From positions 910,329 through 952,705 of the forward strand of contig BFEA01000250.1 of NCBI GenBank assembly GCA_003427395.1: a DNA stretch of 42,377 bases. Direction: 5' to 3'. The notes beneath the pieces were generated by a model. It was not told where the DNA came from and did no database searches. It saw only the letters and a list, made by a program, of their open reading frames with translations. Both the position numbers and the translations under genes were made by a program. The stretch comes from Chara braunii. Its lineage: Eukaryota; Streptophyta; Charophyceae; Charales; Characeae. Positions within the stretch are counted from its first letter, which is position 1. The number at the start of each line of letters is the position of its first letter. Shown here piece by piece: positions 1-10,742 of this stretch.

Positions 1-33
<33 letters not shown>
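1..33. repeat. (GT)n-(GA)n microsatellite at window edge
   Basis: Bases 1-17 are pure GT and 18-33 are pure GA. The same GT-then-GA order is found in the satellite that ends the window (41.5-42.4 kb), so the left edge may be cut through a similar unit. The following 34-410 holds no recognisable gene. Confidence 0.95.
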
Positions 34-34
<1 letters not shown>

Positions 35-410
35 AAGAGTTCAGGGGTTGTTTGCATCGACATTGACAAACGTTACATGTAATGGAAATGGAAGTCATAA
101 AAAAACAACAGAATCACACATTTCGCAAATAAATAACTTCGCACGAAAAATGGTACACAAAAAAAGTTCGGCCTCGCCAGCCAATCAGTTCTTCTGCTGA
201 ATGTGCAATGAATCCTAAGCAAAAGTGTGTCAAACAAAGGAAGAAGAAGAGAGATTCCTAATAGCCCGCCGGCATTGACTACTTCTCCAAATGGCGAAGG
301 ATTGACTGGCAGGCGGCACAACCTGGACAACCCTAACCGCGTTTCGCGCCTCATACATCAAAGTGCGTCCGCCATGAAACGCAAGTTGTGAAATACGAAG
401 GACGCCCTCA

Positions 411-1735
411 CTATTCCATGCGAAGGCGGAGTGCGTCACGGAGAGCGAGAGCGGCCTCGGTAGCGTCGGCCTGGGACACTGGATGGATCAGGTCAATCGG
501 AACCGGATTCCCGTTCAAGTCGGGTTCCATCAACAACCCCTCGTCCATGTCAATGCCAGCCTCGAGGAGAAGATTGTGCACGATGCACACGACCATAAAC
601 TGTTGAGGGAGGTTATCCATGTTTGTCTTGTGGTGACGAAGGAATAACCTCCACGTACCCTTAAGCCTTCCAAACGCCCTCTCCACCACCCCTCCCGTCG
701 TCTTTTGCCTTGTGTCGAAGAGGGCGACGTCCCCGGTCTGGTTGAAGCCCCCGTAAGGAACTACAATCCACGTACGCGGAGCGTAACCGTTGTCCCCGAG
801 CAGGTAACCTGTAGTCGTGAACCACCTGGTAGGGCGACTACGTCAGCGTTGAAAATGTCCCCTGCTTCGGCGCGTTTGAAGAGAGACCCGCAGAACGCGC
901 GCATCGTGGATGCTCCCGGGGTAACCGGCGAAGACGTCCACACTCGCATATCCAAGTCCACGACAACCTGCGCCACCACGGAGAATTGTTGTTTGTGATC
1001 GAAGTAGTTCTCGGATGGCACGTTTGCAGGTTTGTCGACATAAATGTGGGTGCAATCGATGGCACCCATGCAATTGGGGAAGCCCTTTCCCGCGAAAGTG
1101 AACACAATTTGGAGAAGACGTCTGCCTGTCGGCACGGCGATCTTGTCCGGGTAGGCTGCCAAGATGGCGCTTGTCACGTCCCTCACCGCGTTGATGCCGG
1201 TCGCCCTTCCAGTGTCGAACGCTGACGTGCAGTTCTCGAAAGTCTCACACGTCGCCCACCTATACAGCGCGTACGTGACTATGCGGTCCGGCTAGAGCGG
1301 CTCGCGATAGTGGGTTAGCTGACGTTGAAGGAAAGGAGCGCAGGCGGCGACGATGTCATTGAAGACGGTCCTAGACATGCGCAGTTTGTCATGATAATAG
1401 TCCGTTGTCGCATCGTCTGCGATGACGAGGTCCTTCCATGTGCCGCATGTCCTGCGCTTCACCCACCATCGCGAAGTCTCTCTCGGAAGCACCCCTGCGA
1501 TGATGGCATTGGTGAGGAGGAATGGCGCGTCCCAAACACCCAGTGAGGAATGCACGTCCAACAGCGCCTGCCCGATGGCCGCCTCCCTCGTCGCCTTCTG
1601 TCTGGCAAAACCCTGCCGCACACTGTTCATCGTCTGAAGATGGCGGCACACCGCAACCAATGATGCCACCAACAAGCTCTCCTCCCGGACTGTCAGTTCC
1701 CTTCCCTCCCGTCCCTCCGCCCCCGTGTGCTCCAT
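411..1735 (-). pseudogene. PIF/Harbinger (HARBI1-like) transposase, degraded
   Basis: A DDE nuclease of the PIF/Harbinger class, which cuts and pastes its element at 3-bp targets. All three acidic residues can be seen: D in GAIDCTHI (codon 1055-1057), D in AGYPGSIHDARVL (903-905) and E in VERAFGRLKG (681-683). The C-terminal half has the usual family block with conserved HN in VCIVHNLLLEAG. The N-terminal part runs from an ATG near 1735 to an in-frame TAG at 1292-1294; the frame continues cleanly past it (PDRIVTYALYRWAT). Between about 960 and 800 the family signature moves between frames at least twice, so indels are present. The protein is therefore inactive. Length of about 430 codons fits the family. 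A Myb-like partner gene, which many Harbinger elements carry, was not found. Confidence 0.9.
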
Positions 1736-2284
1736 TGTTGACAAACACCGACTGACGTGTCTCCGCTCCCGTGCGCCACGTGTTGCGGTTGTCGTCGCTC
1801 ACAACCATGGTCGTCCTAGCTTCGCTTACTCCACAAGGGCTTGCACACCATGACCGCAGTAGTTATGTAGGATATGGGGCACGCTCATTTTTCTGTTTCG
1901 CGCTGGCGACGGCCGCAGAGCATGAGACCGATTTTGAATTTCAAATGGAGCGGAGTCGGAAAGGCATTCGGACGGGCGTCCTGGGGACAGGAAAGAGGAA
2001 CGGGTGGCCTTCGCCGTCGAGCTGAAATCCAAACCGAACTTGTCCCATGGGCCCAAACCGGCCGGACTACATTTCGTCCAGCACTGCTGCTGGCCGGACA
2101 TTCCGAGCCGCGTCTGAGGGGTCCGAAAGTCGCGACGTCAGCACTTGACACGGAAGTGCGCGATTTCCAAGTGTTTTCCCAAGGAGTTGTGGAACGAAAA
2201 AACGAGTTAGGGGAAATTAATCACCTCCCCCGCCCAAGGGCGCCCTTCACACACAAGTATTTTCAAGTGGTGTCGAACGAGGCC
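1736..2284 (-). mobile_element. 5' leader and one terminus of the Harbinger element
   Basis: Upstream of the transposase, the stretch ends at 2284 with a terminus that reads, on the minus strand, GGGCCTCGTTCGACACCAC. About 125 bp inward of that end matches the left end of the 10743-11143 element, including the shared GGTGATTAATTT and TTTTTCGTTCCACA-type segments. This ties the transposase to the nonautonomous copies. The opposite terminus expected left of 411 was not found, so the element is truncated or rearranged on that side. The 1745-2150 part has no gene of its own. Confidence 0.6.
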
Positions 2285-2777
2285 CAAATTCAAGATTCGA
2301 AATGTAACATAGCAGTTTCTTTGGATGAGCAACGGGGACTAAAATGGTTGGCAGCGCCAGGCAAAATAAAAGAAATGTGTCGCTGGCAGTTCCTTTCTTT
2401 CGGGTGCAGGGGGAATCTGCAGGCTCTGACGTACTGCTGATTCAAACGCAGAGTCCGAACAAAATAGCTGGGAAACAAACTGGTGGTAGAGTATCTTGGG
2501 GTCATGGTCTCAATTCATGTAAACAAAACAAAACAAAAAAAATATTGTCGAAGGCGTCCATGCACTCTAGGGGCAAGGTCCCACTTTTCTGTGTTGTGTT
2601 GCTGGCCCACCTGTACGTTTCCCAGCCATTTTTCTCTGTTGCACACCTCGCGAGCGAAAACGGCCATGCACAACAGCCAAAAAGGAAAAAAAACGTGTGC
2701 CCATGCCAGTTCAGCAAAACTTGGCGCATGGGGGAATCAGCCTAGGGAAAAAGAGGTGGTGACATATTGATGGTTTA

Positions 2778-3012
2778 GGGCCTCGCCGCACTACTGAGTT
2801 CACGGCGAGTTGCAACCTCGCCAATCTCGAGGGTGGCCATGAGCTCCTACCAAAACGAAGATTTGCAGGCATGGACTTCGTGAGGGTTTGGTGAGCCCTC
2901 ACCAACTCAGATCGGCACAACTTCTCGCCAAGTTCTGACACACATTGGTGAGATAGTGCAGCCACGCCGACCTCACGAAAAATCGTGTTTTGCGAGTAGT
3001 GCGGAGAGGCCC
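2778..3012. mobile_element. 235-bp Harbinger-type MITE
   Basis: Terminal inverted repeats GGGCCTCGCCGCACTACT (2778) and AGTAGTGCGGAGAGGCCC (ending 3012) flank a non-coding core. A TTA duplication sits at 2775-2777 and 3013-3015, the 3-bp TWA target typical of PIF/Harbinger. The flanks outside also mirror one another (TGGTTTA / TTAAACCA), which may be a palindromic target preference. Confidence 0.8.
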
Positions 3013-3020
3013 TTAAACCA

Positions 3021-3830
3021 CCCGTACATGCTTTGTAACCGTTTGAACGCCGTGAACGTGCGTTCGCATTCAAATGTGCGTTTGAACGCGGATTTAAATT
3101 CGCGTTCAAAATTGAACGGCGTTCAATTATTTTATTATTTTTTATTTTTTTTAGTTTGTTTTGTTCGATGCCTGAAAAAACCTTGTTTTTTCTGATTTTT
3201 TTTTTTGAGTTCTCTATGATGTGGGGTACATGCCTGTTAATTTTGGAGTCATTTTGCTAAGGCAAAAAAAAAAAAAAAATCGCCAAAGATGGCGGTGTCA
3301 AATCGTGTTCGCCCACTCATTTTTTTACTTTTTATTTTCTGTTTTCACTTTATTTTGCCACCCTAAAAAAAATTATTATTTTTTTATACTTTTCTCATGA
3401 GTTTTGTATAATGTGAAGTACACATCTGTAAATTTGTAGGGCATTTGGCTCTGCCAAAAAACAATAAAAAATCGCCAAAGATGGCGGTGTCACAAACGCA
3501 CTCGCGCACTCACGAATTTCAATTCTCAGGCAAATGTCCAGTGTCCGGGTCCGCGGTTACCATGCTTTTTACTTTTTTCTATTTTCTGTTTTCTATTTTT
3601 ATTTCCAATTTGGTAACAAATTTGGATGTAATGCTCAGGCAAATGTTGTTTATTTTATTTTTCTTCATAACCTTTTTTTTTTTGGAATTTTTTTAGGTGT
3701 TTTTTTTTTTTTTTCCCCCGTGGAATTGAACTCCGCGTTCGGTCGCGTTCATTGCACGCGCGTGCATTCCGTTCAGTTTCTGAACGGAAAACCCGCGTTC
3801 AATGAACGCGCGGTTTCATAGCGTACATGG
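3021..3830. mobile_element. ~810-bp element with GAACG-rich inverted ends
   Basis: The left end (3021-3130) and right end (3730-3830) are diverged inverted repeats packed with GAACG/CGTTC motifs. The outermost parts pair as GTACATGCTTTGTAACCG on the left and, on the minus strand, GTACGCTATGAAACCG. The interior is AT-rich with long T runs and no coding frame of note. Subterminal repeats of a short motif are a common arrangement for transposase binding in hAT-like elements; that assignment is inference. The right flank ATGGCCCCAGCCAAGTTGA recurs at 6993. Confidence 0.55.
3195..3515. repeat. ~190-bp tandem duplication inside the GAACG element
   Basis: Two diverged copies (about 3195-3325 and 3385-3515) share a gagtt-ctatgatgtg-like start and ATCGCCAAAGATGGCGGTGT. 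The latter contains a small palindrome, CGCCA/TGGCG around AAGA. Confidence 0.75.
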
Positions 3831-3834
3831 CCCC

Positions 3835-5059
3835 AGCCAAGTTGATATTTTTTTATTTCTTTTTAATAACCTTTTTTTTTTTTTGAAAAGGACCGCTCCA
3901 TCTATTGGTGGGGAGCATCACCTGGGGCATGGTCCCATTAGCAGTCGGATAGGAGTGTGGCCGATCGAGTGTGACACTGAGTGGCAGCGGCTCGACAAGT
4001 TCATCATGAATTTCGGGGCTGAGAAAACAGGAGAAAGGCGGAAAACCAAAAAAGAAACAGAGACCTCCCGCCGGAAATCACGGTGTGACGTACTGTTTTC
4101 TGCAGCCACGCGGTTTTCTGAGCAAGGCTATTTCGGGGGATGAAACTGGTTGAGTCGGGATGCCTGGTAAATTACATGGATGCCCCTGCTTTTCTTGTCT
4201 CTTTCGAATGAAGGCTGGTCTGGTCCCACGACGGTTGATAGTTGATCGGGCCTTAGCGAGCGGGAAAGATAACTGTTGTCGTAGCTTCTTTTTTGTTCTG
4301 CTGTGGGAGATGGGAATTTTGGCGTGGTCGTCGCGCAGGAAAATCTTTTTGAATTTTCAACTGAGGTCGAACCCCCGTGGGCTCTCGAAATTTGTTTCGT
4401 TCGGATTTTCTTTCTGCAATTACGATTTAGATTCAGGAATTTGAGCGCATCTCAGTTTCTGCTGCGCGGTGCTTCATGCTTGCGCACGCTTGGTCGCGTC
4501 AGGATCCGTGTTCTGACTTTTCCGCGCCTTAATCTCGCGTGTAGCTGTAATCTTTGTTTTGGCGGGCGCGATTGCAGCTGTAATCCTCCTCTTCTTGATA
4601 TCTTTTGTGGCGCCCCTGTGCGCGCGTACTTCTTCCTCTGTCCTAATTGGCCGGAACGCTTGCATGACTGGATCGATGTGTGGAGTGAGGCTACATCCCC
4701 CACGCCGCAGCCTGGCCATGCAGACGTAGGCACTTCCTTCCTCCTCTTTCCGAGTCCACTTAAGTGCAACCCCGGGTATCTCGCACAAGCATGCATGCTA
4801 TAAATTCCGCAAGCGTGATTAACAGACTCTCTAATTTTTGGGAGTTAGCGCGGTCGAGAGGATCGGCTAACGAACAAGATTCGGAAGGTGAGTAGAGAGT
4901 TGGGCGATCCGACGAGCTGGTGCTTGGCATGCGGGGTTGACGTGGGGCCGCAACCGACTGTGGCACATGGGCGAACCTGGCTGGCATGCTCGGAATAAGC
5001 GGGGTGGCAACTCCGTGTGGGTGCAAGGCGACGGACTGCCCGCATCGGGGTGATGAGAA

Positions 5060-5062
<3 letters not shown>
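3835..5062. other. Stretch with no recognised gene
   Basis: Frames up to about 165 codons exist on both strands around 4303-4803, but none has a domain or motif I recognise. The frames overlap on opposite strands, and the sequence is not repeated elsewhere in the window as far as I could see. Confidence 0.5.

Positions 5063-5099
<37 letters not shown>
5063..5099. repeat. (GA)n microsatellite
   Basis: An uninterrupted GA tract of about 37 bp. The next 600 bp (5100-5700) is T-rich and holds no recognised gene. Confidence 0.95.
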
Positions 5100-5100
<1 letters not shown>

Positions 5101-5715
5101 GGGACGTGTGTGATGAGCTGCTTCTTCTATCCCTCTAAGCCGTTTTGATTCTTCTTCTTTCCTTCTGAGCAATTTTGGTATCTGGCACAAGTCGTCTTTG
5201 TTTCTTTCGATCGGCATCTCGGATCTTTTCTTTGTTTGTCCCTATTGATTGATGCATGACTGCTTCTCCCACTCTCTTCTTCCCTCTATATGGATGGACC
5301 CCATTGATTGGTTAATTGCCTACGATCGTTTTTTGTACAATCTTAATGCGTGAATGATTGTCACCTTCTTTTTTGTTTATGTATGCATAAAACTGAACGT
5401 GTCGATGGGTATTTGTCTGTCGAAATTAAATAAGCATGTTAGATGATCAGATGTCTGCCTCGCCATAGGACTATCCACCCCCGGTTAACAGGCAGCGCGT
5501 ACGAGACGTGGGTCATCGCTCATCGTCCGCTAGACCGAAGGGCAGGCCTTGTGCACGCATGTGTAAGCCCGATCAGAAGAACGCAGCCTACACGCGTGTC
5601 TACAGTGCCTGTGCTCGGTCCAACTTTTCGAATGACTGAGTTTCCGCCTCACCCCACAGCATGAATATTGAACTCCCTTCCGTATTACTGACCGCGAGTG
5701 TCTAAGAGATCCGGA

Positions 5716-6040
5716 ATTTCGGGATTATTGGGAGCACGTGTGTTTGTCTGCACGACCGAGGAGAGAACTTCCGGAATTTCCCTACCCGGTGGGAAACGAG
5801 TGCATCTGCAAGTGGGATATCGACCGAGCTCGAGAGCGTATTCCCCACCACCCGGAATTCCTCAGCTCGTACACGCGTCACCTTGTCACAGAGTCGGGAG
5901 TAATTATTCTGGAAACCGACTTCCCTCCCTACCACCACATACTTCCCTTCCATTCACTGACCATCATCCTCTGGCGCACAATCGCTCCGTATTGGCCCCA
6001 ACCCCCGTGCTCGGAGTGCTTGCAAGACCGTGAGTACTGA
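5716..6040 (+). CDS. Conserved reading frame of unknown function, copy 1
   Basis: I do not recognise this protein. An open frame of about 100 codons begins DPEFRDYWEH and includes DFPPYHHILPFHSLTIIL before a stop at 6038-6040. A diverged relative lies on the minus strand at 19806-20144, where the matching segment is NFPPFRLLLPYHQLTVVL. Differences between them fall mostly at third codon positions or are conservative (I/V, F/Y, D/N), which is what coding constraint produces. Both share a PEFP motif about 65 residues upstream. No clear start codon or splice site fixes the left end, so the frame may be an exon or a fragment. A related 130-bp downstream block (6301-6440) also has an inverted relative, so both belong to a repeat family, possibly an uncharacterised transposon. 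Confidence 0.45.
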
Positions 6041-6300
6041 GCCTCCGGTTTCATCCGGCGAACTCGCTCGGAGGAAGAACGACGGGCGCATAGCCTTCGG
6101 CTAAGGTCGGCCGCGTCGGATTCTGAGGCCAGCGACACACGATGCCAACAAGTGGTCAGACAACGCGATAGCCATAGTGTCCCGCCCGTAGACCAAATAC
6201 GAGTCCGACCCAGACGAAGAAACCCGCAGAGGTGGTAGACCCCCACTCAAAAGCATAGGAACAGACTTCGACCTCCGCCTATCCTCTTGCATTCCTATCT

Positions 6301-6440
6301 CTGAAACTTGCCACAGGAGATCTCAGTTCCGACCTAAGACTCCACCCCCACTTTCCCAAAAATCATTGGCACACCCCTTCCTTTTCGCACTTTCAGGCCC
6401 ACTCACACTCCGATCAGGAAGTCGCGTCGAGCGTGAGGTT
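6301..6440 (+). repeat. Downstream block of the inverted repeat family
   Basis: Matches the reverse complement of 19352-19510 closely over about 135 bp, including GTTCCGACCT, GACTCCACCCCCACTTT and CTCCGATCAGGAAGTCGCG. It appears better conserved at the DNA level than the upstream frames at 5716-6040 and 19806-20144. Confidence 0.8.
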
Positions 6441-7320
6441 GGGCGTCACAACGGCAGAGTGCTTCCCAGCCATCACATCACAAATGATCTGATGGTGCTG
6501 GTTGCAACAACAGTGAACACAATAACTGCCACATTTTTTCTGGAATAAACTCGACTTCTGCCAGCAGTGATCATGACCCCCTCCATAGACTCCGTGATTG
6601 AAGGAGAGCTCCACCCAATGAGATAATTGCAAAACAGCGAGCAAAATACTGAAAATCTTCTATCCAGATATGGCCGACCCGACTCTCTTTTGGGGTTGGC
6701 CATACCCCCAACGGATTGAAAAGATTTTGGCGGGAAGCTTCCTTTGCACCGGTGTGCCCAGTGTTAAGGAGAGGAGGAGGGAAACAAAGATCTCTTCACT
6801 TTTTCGGGTAATACATGTAAAATACTGATCGTGGGATCACGAGTACTGCACGGCAGGTTTTGGGTCACTCAACTGCCACACAAACTCTCTTCTATTCTAT
6901 CCCCTTGCTAGTAGGACCATGCCCCTGCTGGAAACCAGGTCCAGCATCCCATAAGTACAACATTTTTTGTCCCGAAAAACATATCCCTGCCATGGCCCCA
7001 GCCAAGTTGAGAATTTGATTGAGCCTCTCCTGAAATTTTGGAGGCTTGGGACAGGGCATCCAAAGGGCCAGTAGAAGAAAAAAAAAAATGCCCCATGCTG
7101 TGGGGTGGCACTAGGCCCAGCCCTGAGCAAAACAAAAGTTTCGCCCGCCCCCAACAGGCCCTGTCCCGAGTCTCCTAGCTTTTCTGAGAGACTCATTCGA
7201 ATTCTCCAGTGTACTGGTGGTTTAATCCTCTGGATCTCCTGTCAAATGCGAGTATACAAGCAAAGCCCACCAGCCTATGTCTATGCCTTTGTCTTTCCCC
7301 AGCCTCTGTCCGGCCTCTGC
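6441..7320. other. No recognised gene
   Basis: A minus-strand frame at 6473-6703 is hydrophobic near its end but has no known motif. The segment 6990-7010 repeats a 19-bp stretch from the right flank of the 3021-3830 element. Nothing else could be assigned. Confidence 0.5.
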
Positions 7321-7431
7321 CTACCGTCTTCACCCGAATACAACGCCCGACCATTTTTGCTGTATCTAGACTCAAAGTTGCCCCAAATATGGCTGCAATA
7401 ACCGTACGTTATATTCGGGTGAAGACAGTAG
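7321..7431. mobile_element. 111-bp hairpin MITE, copy 1
   Basis: Starts CTACCGTCTTCACCCGAATA and ends with its near-complement (ATTCGGGTGAAGACAGTAG), so it can fold back almost fully. A second copy lies at 15642-15764. The phrase GCCCACCAGCC(T/C)ATGTCT occurs on both sides of this copy. Confidence 0.8.
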
Positions 7432-7679
7432 ACAGGGCCCACCAGCCCATGTCTTTGTTGTGGAATCTAAAGGTCAGAATCAGCCTGTACAAACCAAATC
7501 GTGCCGACAGAGGCTCCCCACCCAAGCCCACACCAGTGTCCCAGCCGCCCAGCCGCCACCCCGCCGAGATGCGGTACAATTCCCCATTCCCAACCTTCCA
7601 ACCTTCGATCAGCTGCCATAACAAATAATTCAAGCAAGTGCAACATCGCCTACATCGCCCCACGACATTGGGCCTTGCT

Positions 7680-8077
7680 ACACTACTCTACGCTACAATT
7701 TGTAGAGTTGGGTCATCACTCCACTAACTATCCATTTCTACACAAGAAATTACTTTATATAGCTGCCAGAAAACGTGAATGAGGAGGACTCTGCACGGTT
7801 CTACAGTCCCCAGCTTACAACCGCCATTCCTTGTAGGGTCCTCCTTGTCAGTCTATGATGAGCACCCGGATTTGGAGAGTGGGCCTGGAGTCTGCACGGA
7901 CAAACAGCATTTTCAGCTTTCTTTGTGTTCTCGGTAGTTGGAGCAGTGTTGTAGAGGAAGTGGAGCCATGACTCTATTTCCGAAAGAAAGGTGCTTTAGA
8001 TGTTTTGGAGAGTCTGACAGGTTATACACGCACTCTCCAAAAAATTGTACAGTACAGAGAGTAGTGAAGCAAGGCCC
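7680..8077. mobile_element. ~400-bp TIR element (GGGCCTTGC family)
   Basis: Left end GGGCCTTGCTACACTACTCT and right end GAGTAGTGAAGCAAGGCCC are inverted repeats. The interior has CTACAATTTGTAGAGTTGGG and CGGATTTGGAGAGTGG segments that recur, inverted, at 9836-10345. There is no coding frame. Flanking triplets are ATT and ACT, so no clean duplication remains. A second start of the same kind (GGACCTCGCTACGCCACTCT) follows at once at 8081, suggesting nested or adjacent insertions. Confidence 0.7.
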
Positions 8078-8080
8078 ACT

Positions 8081-8335
8081 GGACCTCGCTACGCCACTCT
8101 ACACTGTAGAATTTGTACAGCTGGGTCATCGCTTCATTAACAATCCATTTCTACTCTAAAAATTACTTTGTTTTCTTTTTTCTTCTTTTTTTCAAGCCCC
8201 GGGTGTTGTACAGGCCAAGGACCAGACCCACAGTGATCGCTGGCAGTGGCAGCCAATGGTTGTCCTGACAGGATAGGCCACCTTTGACACCCTTCCCCCC
8301 GTTAATTCTCCCGGCACACCCCCTATCCCTGCTAT
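8081..8335. mobile_element. Partial GGGCCTTGC-family end
   Basis: Begins with the family terminus and the TGTAGAATTTGTACAGCTGGGTCATCGC-like subterminal region to about 8165, then runs into a T-rich stretch and unassigned sequence. Confidence 0.45.
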
Positions 8336-8660
8336 GTTACCTCAAGTGTGGCCCGCACTCAGGACCATCACCCTGCCAATATCGACGGCAACTTGGACCA
8401 GACAGCAGTGACAAGCACCAAGTCTGGGCAGCCCCCCCCGTTCTAATGGAAGCCGAAGCGGACAAACCTTGGCGTACGGGACCTTCGGACGCCAGCCTCA
8501 TGCAATCTTTTTCTACAGGCCCAATATCAGAGAGTCTACCCAACAGGAGTACCTAGGCAAGGCAAGCTGGCAACCACGGACACATCCTACCGTCCTTCCC
8601 TAACTTACCCAAGGCTAAGCGGAACTCAGACTAGGTTAAGCGACTTATATCCCTACTAGG
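8336..8660. repeat. 325-bp direct duplication, copy 1
   Basis: Nearly identical to 9338-9660, about 1.0 kb away in the same orientation. Short frames such as VYPTGVPRQGKLATTDTSYR persist in both copies, but I cannot show coding constraint. The copies differ by scattered substitutions only. Confidence 0.9.
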
Positions 8661-9133
8661 GGACCTGTTGCGGCTACGCACGCAATAATGAAGGGAGGTA
8701 CAGTAGCAAAGCGTAGTAGCCTAGATTCGTGCTCTTGTCTTTATTCATTTCGACTGCTCTGTACGCAATCTGGGCTGACATGGTGTAATTGAGAGACCCT
8801 GGGGGCACTTGTTGGAAGTTCCCATCAAGTATAAGAGTGCCATTATTGTTAAGCAGATCCCTCCTCCCTTCCCCCTCCCCCCATCCGTAGGCGATCTGGG
8901 CTGACATGGTGTAATTAAGAGTCTCCATCAAGTATCTTTCTTATTATGTATGGTGAGCGTTAATTGAAATAGAATAGAAATGGGGGCACAGTTTATTTAA
9001 ATAAACAGGCCTCTGGAGGACTACAGCGATAGATACATCGCTGTGGTCTGCTCGCTCTGGCCAGACCTTGTGCCATTGTTGTTAAGCAGATCTCTCCTCC
9101 CTTCCCCTCCCTCCCCACCCTACCCCCGAAAGA

Positions 9134-9137
<4 letters not shown>
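8661..9137. repeat. Short internal duplications between the 325-bp copies
   Basis: CTGGGCTGACATGGTGTAATT appears near 8770 and again near 8896, and a GCCATT(A/G)TTGTTAAGCAGAT segment near 8838 and 9070. No gene is seen. Confidence 0.75.

Positions 9138-9182
<45 letters not shown>
9138..9182. repeat. (CT)n microsatellite
   Basis: An uninterrupted CT tract of about 45 bp. Confidence 0.95.
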
Positions 9183-9184
<2 letters not shown>

Positions 9185-9337
9185 CCGCATTGCGCCCGCG
9201 CATGGGGCAGCTGTGTGTTTGGCAGCCAGGAACCGTTAGGCGCAGGGGGGGGGCCGTGTCTTTTTTTCCTTCTTTCTTTCCAGTCGCCCTTACCTCCCGC
9301 TGCTTCTATTACGGTTGCAAGTAACCGTTCTGTTTAC

Positions 9338-9660
9338 CTCAGTGTGGCCAGCACTCAGGACCATCACCCTGCCAATATCGACGGCAACTTGGGCCAGAGA
9401 GCAGTGACAAGCACCAAGTCTGGGAATCCCCCCCAGTTCTAATGGAAGCCGAAGCGGACTAACCTTGGCGTACAGGAACTTCGGACGCCAGCCTCATGCA
9501 ATCTTTTTTCTACAGGCTCAATATCAGAGAGTCTACCCAGCAGGAGTACCTAGGCAAGGCGAGCTGGCAACCATGGACACATCCTACCGTCCTTCCCTAA
9601 CTTACCCAAGGCTAGGCGGAACTCAGACTAGCTTAAGCGACTTACATCCCTACCCTACCC
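9338..9660. repeat. 325-bp direct duplication, copy 2
   Basis: Second copy of 8336-8660, with roughly 20 scattered differences by eye. It is followed by a TATG-rich stretch near 9735-9775. Confidence 0.9.
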
Positions 9661-9835
9661 TAGAGTGTAAGCCATGCACGAGCAGACCCCGTCATGTACC
9701 TGATAGACCCCCCCAGCCGGGTATTCTAGATGTATGTATATGTGTGCCCGGAAGATATGTATGTATGTATGTTCACAAGCCATGTTTTACTTTCTATAGC
9801 TTTTTGTAGAGTGCATATATAGCTGTCAGACCATC

Positions 9836-10142
9836 GAAAACTGCATCATCGCTTCACTTACCCTACAAAGTCCGACTCTCCAACTATCTAGAGCACAAAA
9901 AGACAGCTGACATTACCGTTTGTCCACCCAGACTCCAGGTACACTCTCCAAATTCAGGTGCTCCTCGCACTAGGACTCTACAAGGAACCGTTGTTGCAGG
10001 CTGGGGACTCTACAACCATGTGGAGTCCTCATCCGTGTTTTCTGACAGCTATACAAAGTGAATTCTCGAGTAGATATGGACAGTTAGTGGAGCGATGACC
10101 CAACTCTACAAATTGTACAGTGTAGAGTAGTGTAGCAAGGCC
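9836..10142 (-). mobile_element. GGGCCTTGC-family element, inverted copy
   Basis: Read on the minus strand from 10142 it begins GGCCTTGCTACACTACTCTA and follows the same order of subterminal motifs as 7680-8077. The far end is not sharply defined. Confidence 0.6.
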
Positions 10143-10203
10143 TGTAGAGTCCCCAGCCCACAACCGTTGTTCCTTGTAGAGTGTCCTCGTAGGTCTACGA
10201 CGA

Positions 10204-10345
10204 GCGCCCGGATTTGGAGAGTGGACCTGGAGTCCGGGCGGACAAAAGGCACTTTCAGCTGTCTGTCTATGCTCTCCGACAGCACCCGAATTTGGAGAGT
10301 GGACCTGGAGTCTGGGTGGACAAAAGGGACTTTCAGCTGTCTTCC
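10204..10345. repeat. Internal tandem duplication of a MITE segment
   Basis: Two copies of a segment beginning CCCG(G/A)ATTTGGAGAGTGGACC start near 10207 and 10287, each followed by a GGACAAAAGG-(C/G)ACTTTCAGCTG run. Related single copies lie near 7868 and, inverted, near 9940. Confidence 0.8.
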
Positions 10346-10742
10346 TGTGCACTCTATAGTCGGAGAGTCCGACTTTCGGGCTCGCCACACCACTGTTGAA
10401 TCGAGAAATCTCGACAGTTTGTGATCGCCACACAGACTGTCGAGAGGCAGACAGTCGACCTACATTCACCATGTGTCAGAATACGTTGTTGGACACCACT
10501 TTCTAAGCAACCCTTTCCCGCTCCCCTGTAGCAGCCACAGTCCCAAATGGTTGGCACCACAGGAGTTACCATGGACTAAAAACAAAATTGTTATAATGAA
10601 AAACGTGCACCGCAGCTAAAAAATCAGCCCTCTCTAACTTGTGAGTGGAAACGGGGACTGTCGAAAGACATCTGAAAGTGGTCGGGAAAAAAACAGTTTC
10701 AACTGCGGTGTGGCAAGGCCCTTTATAGCCTTTGTAGAGTAA

